Assembly: GCA_964354365.1 (NCBI GenBank)
Contig: CAYGZM010000192.1
Span: 1-6,253 of the forward strand
Length of the DNA: 6,253 nucleotides
Direction of reading: 5' to 3'
Origin: CAYGZM01 sp964354365
Lineage (GTDB): Bacteria; Planctomycetota; Phycisphaerae; Sedimentisphaerales; Anaerobacaceae
Under the pieces are notes generated by a model, which was given only the letters and a program-made list of their open reading frames with translations, searched no databases and was not told the origin of the DNA. Position 1 is the stretch's first letter, and each line of letters starts with the position of its first letter. Shown here in pieces: positions 5,330 through 6,253 of the stretch. The translations under genes were made by a program, and so were the position numbers.

Positions 5330-5403
5330 ATTTACAACCGTTAAACGTTTCTCCAAGTGTTGCCCATTCTCTTTTCCTAATTTATCCCTTTTGCCCCCAC
5401 CCA

Positions 5404-5427
5404 AAGGCGATTATTATTATACGCCTT
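5404..5427. repeat. Small inverted repeat
   Basis: AAGGCG (5404-5409) and CGCCTT (5422-5427) form a 6-bp stem around a 12-nt AT-rich loop of ATT triplets. It lies about 75 nt upstream of the 85-residue gene and just beyond its longest possible start. It has no T-run on the minus strand, so it is not an obvious terminator. Confidence 0.3.
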
Positions 5428-5444
5428 ACAGCCGGACAGTCAAG

Positions 5445-5466
5445 AAAAAAAAGGCAAGATATTGCC
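5445..5466 (-). terminator. Possible intrinsic terminator or leader attenuator (minus strand)
   Basis: Read on the minus strand, GGCAA (5466-5462), loop TATC, TTGCC (5457-5453) is followed at once by eight T (5452-5445). The stem is short, but stem plus T-run is the intrinsic terminator layout. No minus-strand gene is seen upstream of it, and it lies about 115 nt before the 85-residue gene. It may block background transcription into that gene or act in its leader. Confidence 0.4.
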
Positions 5467-5640
5467 CGTGAAGTCAGATCACCCGAAAACCCAGATTCAA
5501 GTGCCCGGCTTATTCACTTAGAGTATGGTTGTTGGAAAAAATCTCAAGTGTGGAAACTCCGGGCTTTTGAAGTTATTTTTCGCAAGAAACTGCGTTTTTA
5601 CGCCATGTAATCAAGCAGCCATTTCCATAATCGCCTCAAC

Positions 5641-5780
5641 AATCCGTGTTCACCGTGTTAATCCGTGTCTGATCGTTTTGCCCTTTCGAGCATTCGAGTT
5701 TTGATATTGTTTCGAATTTCGTACTTAGGATTTCGAGTTTTTACCAAATCAGTGTAAATCTGTGTTAATCCGTGTCTAAA
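5641..5780. repeat. Direct repeat GTGTTAATCCGTGTCT plus TTCGAG-rich spacer
   Basis: The 16-mer GTGTTAATCCGTGTCT occurs at 5655-5670 and 5762-5777, 107 bp apart. Each copy is preceded by related degenerate text (AATCCGTGTTCACC at 5641-5654; AATCAGTGTAAATCT at 5747-5761). Between them TTCGAG occurs at 5685, 5693 and 5732, and TTCGAA at 5711. I recall similar 'ATCCGTGTTAATCCGTGTC' and 'TTCGA' strings repeated between genes in environmental bacterial assemblies, but that is unchecked memory. Confidence 0.55.
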
Positions 5781-5790
5781 AATAATTCAC

Positions 5791-5819
5791 TTTACATCTA
5801 ACTTATAATATGATATAAT
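5791..5819 (+). promoter_or_regulatory. Sigma-70-type promoter for the STGP-family gene
   Basis: TTTACA (5791-5796, one mismatch to TTGACA), a 17-nt spacer (5797-5813) and a perfect TATAAT (5814-5819) precede the right-edge gene. A second TATAAT at 5804-5809 has no -35 partner at normal spacing. Transcription would begin near 5826, about 39 nt before the ATG. Confidence 0.75.
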
Positions 5820-5864
5820 ACACATCAAACTAATACATAATACAAAAATATGGAGGTTCAAATC

Positions 5865-6253
5865 ATGACTACAGAAGCCAGAATCCACGCAAACCGCCTA
5901 AACGCCCAAAAATCCACCGGCCCCAACACCCCTCAAGGCAAGGCCGTCGTCTCGCAAAACGCCCTAAAGCACGGCCTGTCCGCCCGCCACGACGTGGTCA
6001 TCACGGAAAGCCAAGCCGATTTCGACCTCCACCGCGATGCCCTACTCGCCGAACTCGACCCCCTAAGCCCAATGGAATCAATCCTCGCAGACCGCATAGT
6101 AAGCCTCTCATGGCGCCTAAAACGCGCCGACCTAATCCAAAACCAGGCAATCGACGCATTAACCGAAGAAGACGCCACAAACCCACTGGCCAAACTCGCC
6201 AAATCCTTCGGCCTAAAAGGCTTACCCCTCCCGCAACCCGACCCTGCCGACTC
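5865..6253 (+). CDS. Uncharacterised 'STGPxTxxGK' family protein, N-terminal 129 residues (runs off right edge)
   Basis: Function is unknown. ATG 5865-5867 has GGAGG (5852-5856) eight nt upstream, a strong start. Residues 1-38 carry the family signature: MTTEARIHANRLNAQKSTGP, then NTPQGKAVVSQNALKHGL. This opening is common to many environmental bacterial hypothetical proteins I recall, often in several copies per genome. It is rich in Asn, Lys and Gly and may bind nucleic acid, which is inference only. Residues 45-105 look helical, with SPMESILADRIVSLSWRLKR at about 67-86, then a Pro-rich stretch (LKGLPLPQPDP) near 117-127. No membrane segment or signal peptide is seen. Codons strongly favour C endings and CTA for leucine, unlike the AT-rich genes immediately to the left and unlike carB. 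The family is usually longer than the 129 residues visible, and the stop is outside the window. Confidence 0.85.
   Translation, partial: MTTEARIHANRLNAQKSTGPNTPQGKAVVSQNALKHGLSARHDVVITESQADFDLHRDALLAELDPLSPMESILADRIVSLSWRLKRADLIQNQAIDALTEEDATNPLAKLAKSFGLKGLPLPQPDPAD

Larger units (their letters stand above)
5428..5785. other. Gene-poor stretch with short repeated motifs
   Basis: I see no supported gene in these roughly 360 bases. The left part holds the possible terminator at 5445-5466. Around 5581-5599 there is a weak 4-bp hairpin (CGCA/TGCG) followed by TTTTT on the plus strand, too short to call. The right part holds the repeated motifs at 5641-5780. Short open frames on the plus strand lack ribosome sites and are not convincing. 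Confidence 0.6.

Noticed and set aside
5259..5610. Plus-strand frames opposite and after the 85-residue gene, and a 17-codon frame at 5468-5521
   Set aside because: They have no ribosome sites, irregular composition, and run through the terminator-like hairpin.
5933..6202. Minus-strand frames (89 and 61 codons) across the right-edge gene
   Set aside because: They are antisense shadows of a C-ending-codon gene with a strong start and promoter; Ser/Arg-rich with no recognisable motif.

Overview
The window looks like part of a bacterial chromosome, most likely from an uncultured planctomycete-type organism in a metagenome assembly. That placement is inference. It rests on tandem 'DENGK' repeat proteins with one membrane anchor, a right-end protein starting with the 'NAQKSTGPNTPQGK' signature, and two orphan PEP-CTERM-like tails, all of which I associate with Planctomycetota-like assemblies. 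A 100-N scaffold gap at 2479-2578 supports a draft assembly.

Layout. Positions 1-1864 (minus) hold the first 621 codons of carB, the carbamoyl-phosphate synthase large subunit, with a good promoter and ribosome site and no carA beside it. Positions 2073-4030 (minus) hold three DENGK-family genes in a row, transcribed towards carB: an intact 171-residue anchored protein (3515-4030), a fragment without an anchor (3032-3340), and a long anchored protein (2073-2979) whose 66-bp repeats are broken by the gap. The first and last share a 231-bp 5' module at 93% identity. Positions 4250-4444 (plus) hold a 64-residue unknown protein with a nine-G tract. Positions 4502-4951 (minus) hold a 149-residue helical unknown protein lying between two PEP-CTERM-like tail sequences. 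Positions 5072-5329 (minus) hold an 85-residue unknown protein. Positions 5428-5790 have no convincing gene but carry a possible terminator and short repeated motifs. From 5865 (plus), a GC-rich gene of the 'STGP' family runs off the right edge behind a near-consensus promoter.

Function. Only carB has a known biochemical role (pyrimidine and arginine precursor synthesis). The DENGK cluster appears to be one transcription unit of surface or periplasmic repeat proteins that evolves by module duplication and repeat-number change. The right part reads as an accessory patchwork of small unknown genes, gene scraps and repeats. I see no CRISPR array, tRNA, rRNA, transposase or recognisable defence system. 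The most distinctive structure is the DENGK cluster, with its gap, its shared anchor module, its truncated member and an apparent stop-codon loss.
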